NCBI GenBank assembly: GCA_022563055.1
Contig: JADFOB010000091.1
Location: 1-6,057 of the forward strand
Length of the DNA: 6,057 bases
Source: Planctomycetota bacterium
Lineage (GTDB): Bacteria; Planctomycetota; Phycisphaerae; UBA1845
Reading direction: 5' to 3'
In this document: positions 5,907 to 6,057 of the stretch, one piece after another
How the letters are laid out: the number at the start of each line of letters is the position of its first letter
How positions within the stretch are numbered: position 1 is the first letter of the stretch
Translations under genes and position numbers: made by a program
The notes under the pieces: model-generated
Databases searched by the model: none
Told to the model about the DNA's origin: nothing
What the model saw: only the letters and a program-made list of their open reading frames with translations

Positions 5907-5940
5907 AGTCGCGTTCTCCCCTTCTCGGACGCGGTTTTCT
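5907..5940 (+). terminator. Weak candidate terminator after tRNA-Arg
   Basis: CGCGT (5910-5914) pairs with ACGCG (5929-5933); wobble pairs can extend the stem into the T-run at 5935-5938, and the loop is 14 bases. An alternative pairing of CCGAG (5904-5908) with CTCGG (5924-5928) competes. The place, 30 bases after the tRNA, is right. Confidence 0.35.
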
Positions 5941-6057
5941 GCTACACGATGCCACATGCTTGACACCTTCCGTCCGTCCAGCCGCCACTCCGGCAATCGC
6001 CCCGCGCCGTCCCTTTGGCGCCAAGCAGGACGCCAAGATCGCTTCGCCCGCCCGAGC
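5941..6057. other. Right-edge stretch with no supported feature
   Basis: A plus-strand frame from an ATG at 5956 is open to the edge (34 codons), and minus-strand frames are also open. None has a ribosome site, motif or convincing codon bias, which is common by chance in such GC-rich sequence. Confidence 0.3.

Noticed and set aside
5960..5965. Consensus TTGACA hexamer near the right edge
   Set aside because: No TATAAT-like hexamer occurs 15-19 bases downstream, and no supported gene follows.

Overview
This GC-rich window (about 60% by eye, with G/C-biased third codon positions) looks like a chromosomal segment from a free-living, envelope-complex bacterium. A planctomycete-type organism is my best guess. 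It rests on the style of the gene set: a secreted lipoprotein with a D-x-N-x-N-G-x-x-D loop, membrane-anchored SGNH proteins beside an MBOAT, a possible beta-propeller C-terminus and weak use of Shine-Dalgarno sites. None of this fixes the taxonomy.

Left part (1-1290): the C-terminal end of a gene that starts outside the window (stop at 304) abuts a short antisense remnant of an IS1182-like transposase (about 336-440). A hairpin with a T-run (456-480) follows and could end the upstream transcript. A small lipoprotein gene of unknown role (552-1088) comes next, then a hairpin between two convergent genes.

Central part (1231-5595): three genes form what looks like an envelope acyl-transfer cassette. 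A minus-strand SGNH-like protein with three predicted membrane helices (1288-2631) diverges from a plus-strand pair: a signal-anchored SGNH hydrolase or acyltransferase (2959-3987) and an MBOAT membrane O-acyltransferase (4127-5533). In known systems of this type the MBOAT passes an acyl group, usually acetyl, across the membrane, and an SGNH protein completes its transfer to a polysaccharide or other envelope acceptor. The plus-strand SGNH protein keeps the recognisable catalytic residues. The minus-strand one keeps the Ser and His but lacks the usual block III Asn and block V Asp, so it may be a divergent or non-catalytic partner. No glycan synthesis, polymerisation or export gene lies in the window, so the acceptor is unknown. 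A 15-base inverted repeat (14/15 identical) sits 40-50 bases beyond the stop codons of both outer genes and so brackets the cassette; chance cannot be excluded.

Right part (5534-6057): a promoter-like pair of hexamers, a leader able to form a long hairpin, and a tRNA-Arg(ACG) gene with a canonical cloverleaf, followed by a weak terminator-like hairpin. The last 120 bases hold nothing I can support.

The candidate for a less-described system is the SGNH/SGNH/MBOAT cassette, chiefly for its degenerate SGNH member and for the odd SGNH-MBOAT intergenic region, which has a strong ribosome binding site with no start codon at normal distance and a perfect 8-bp hairpin.
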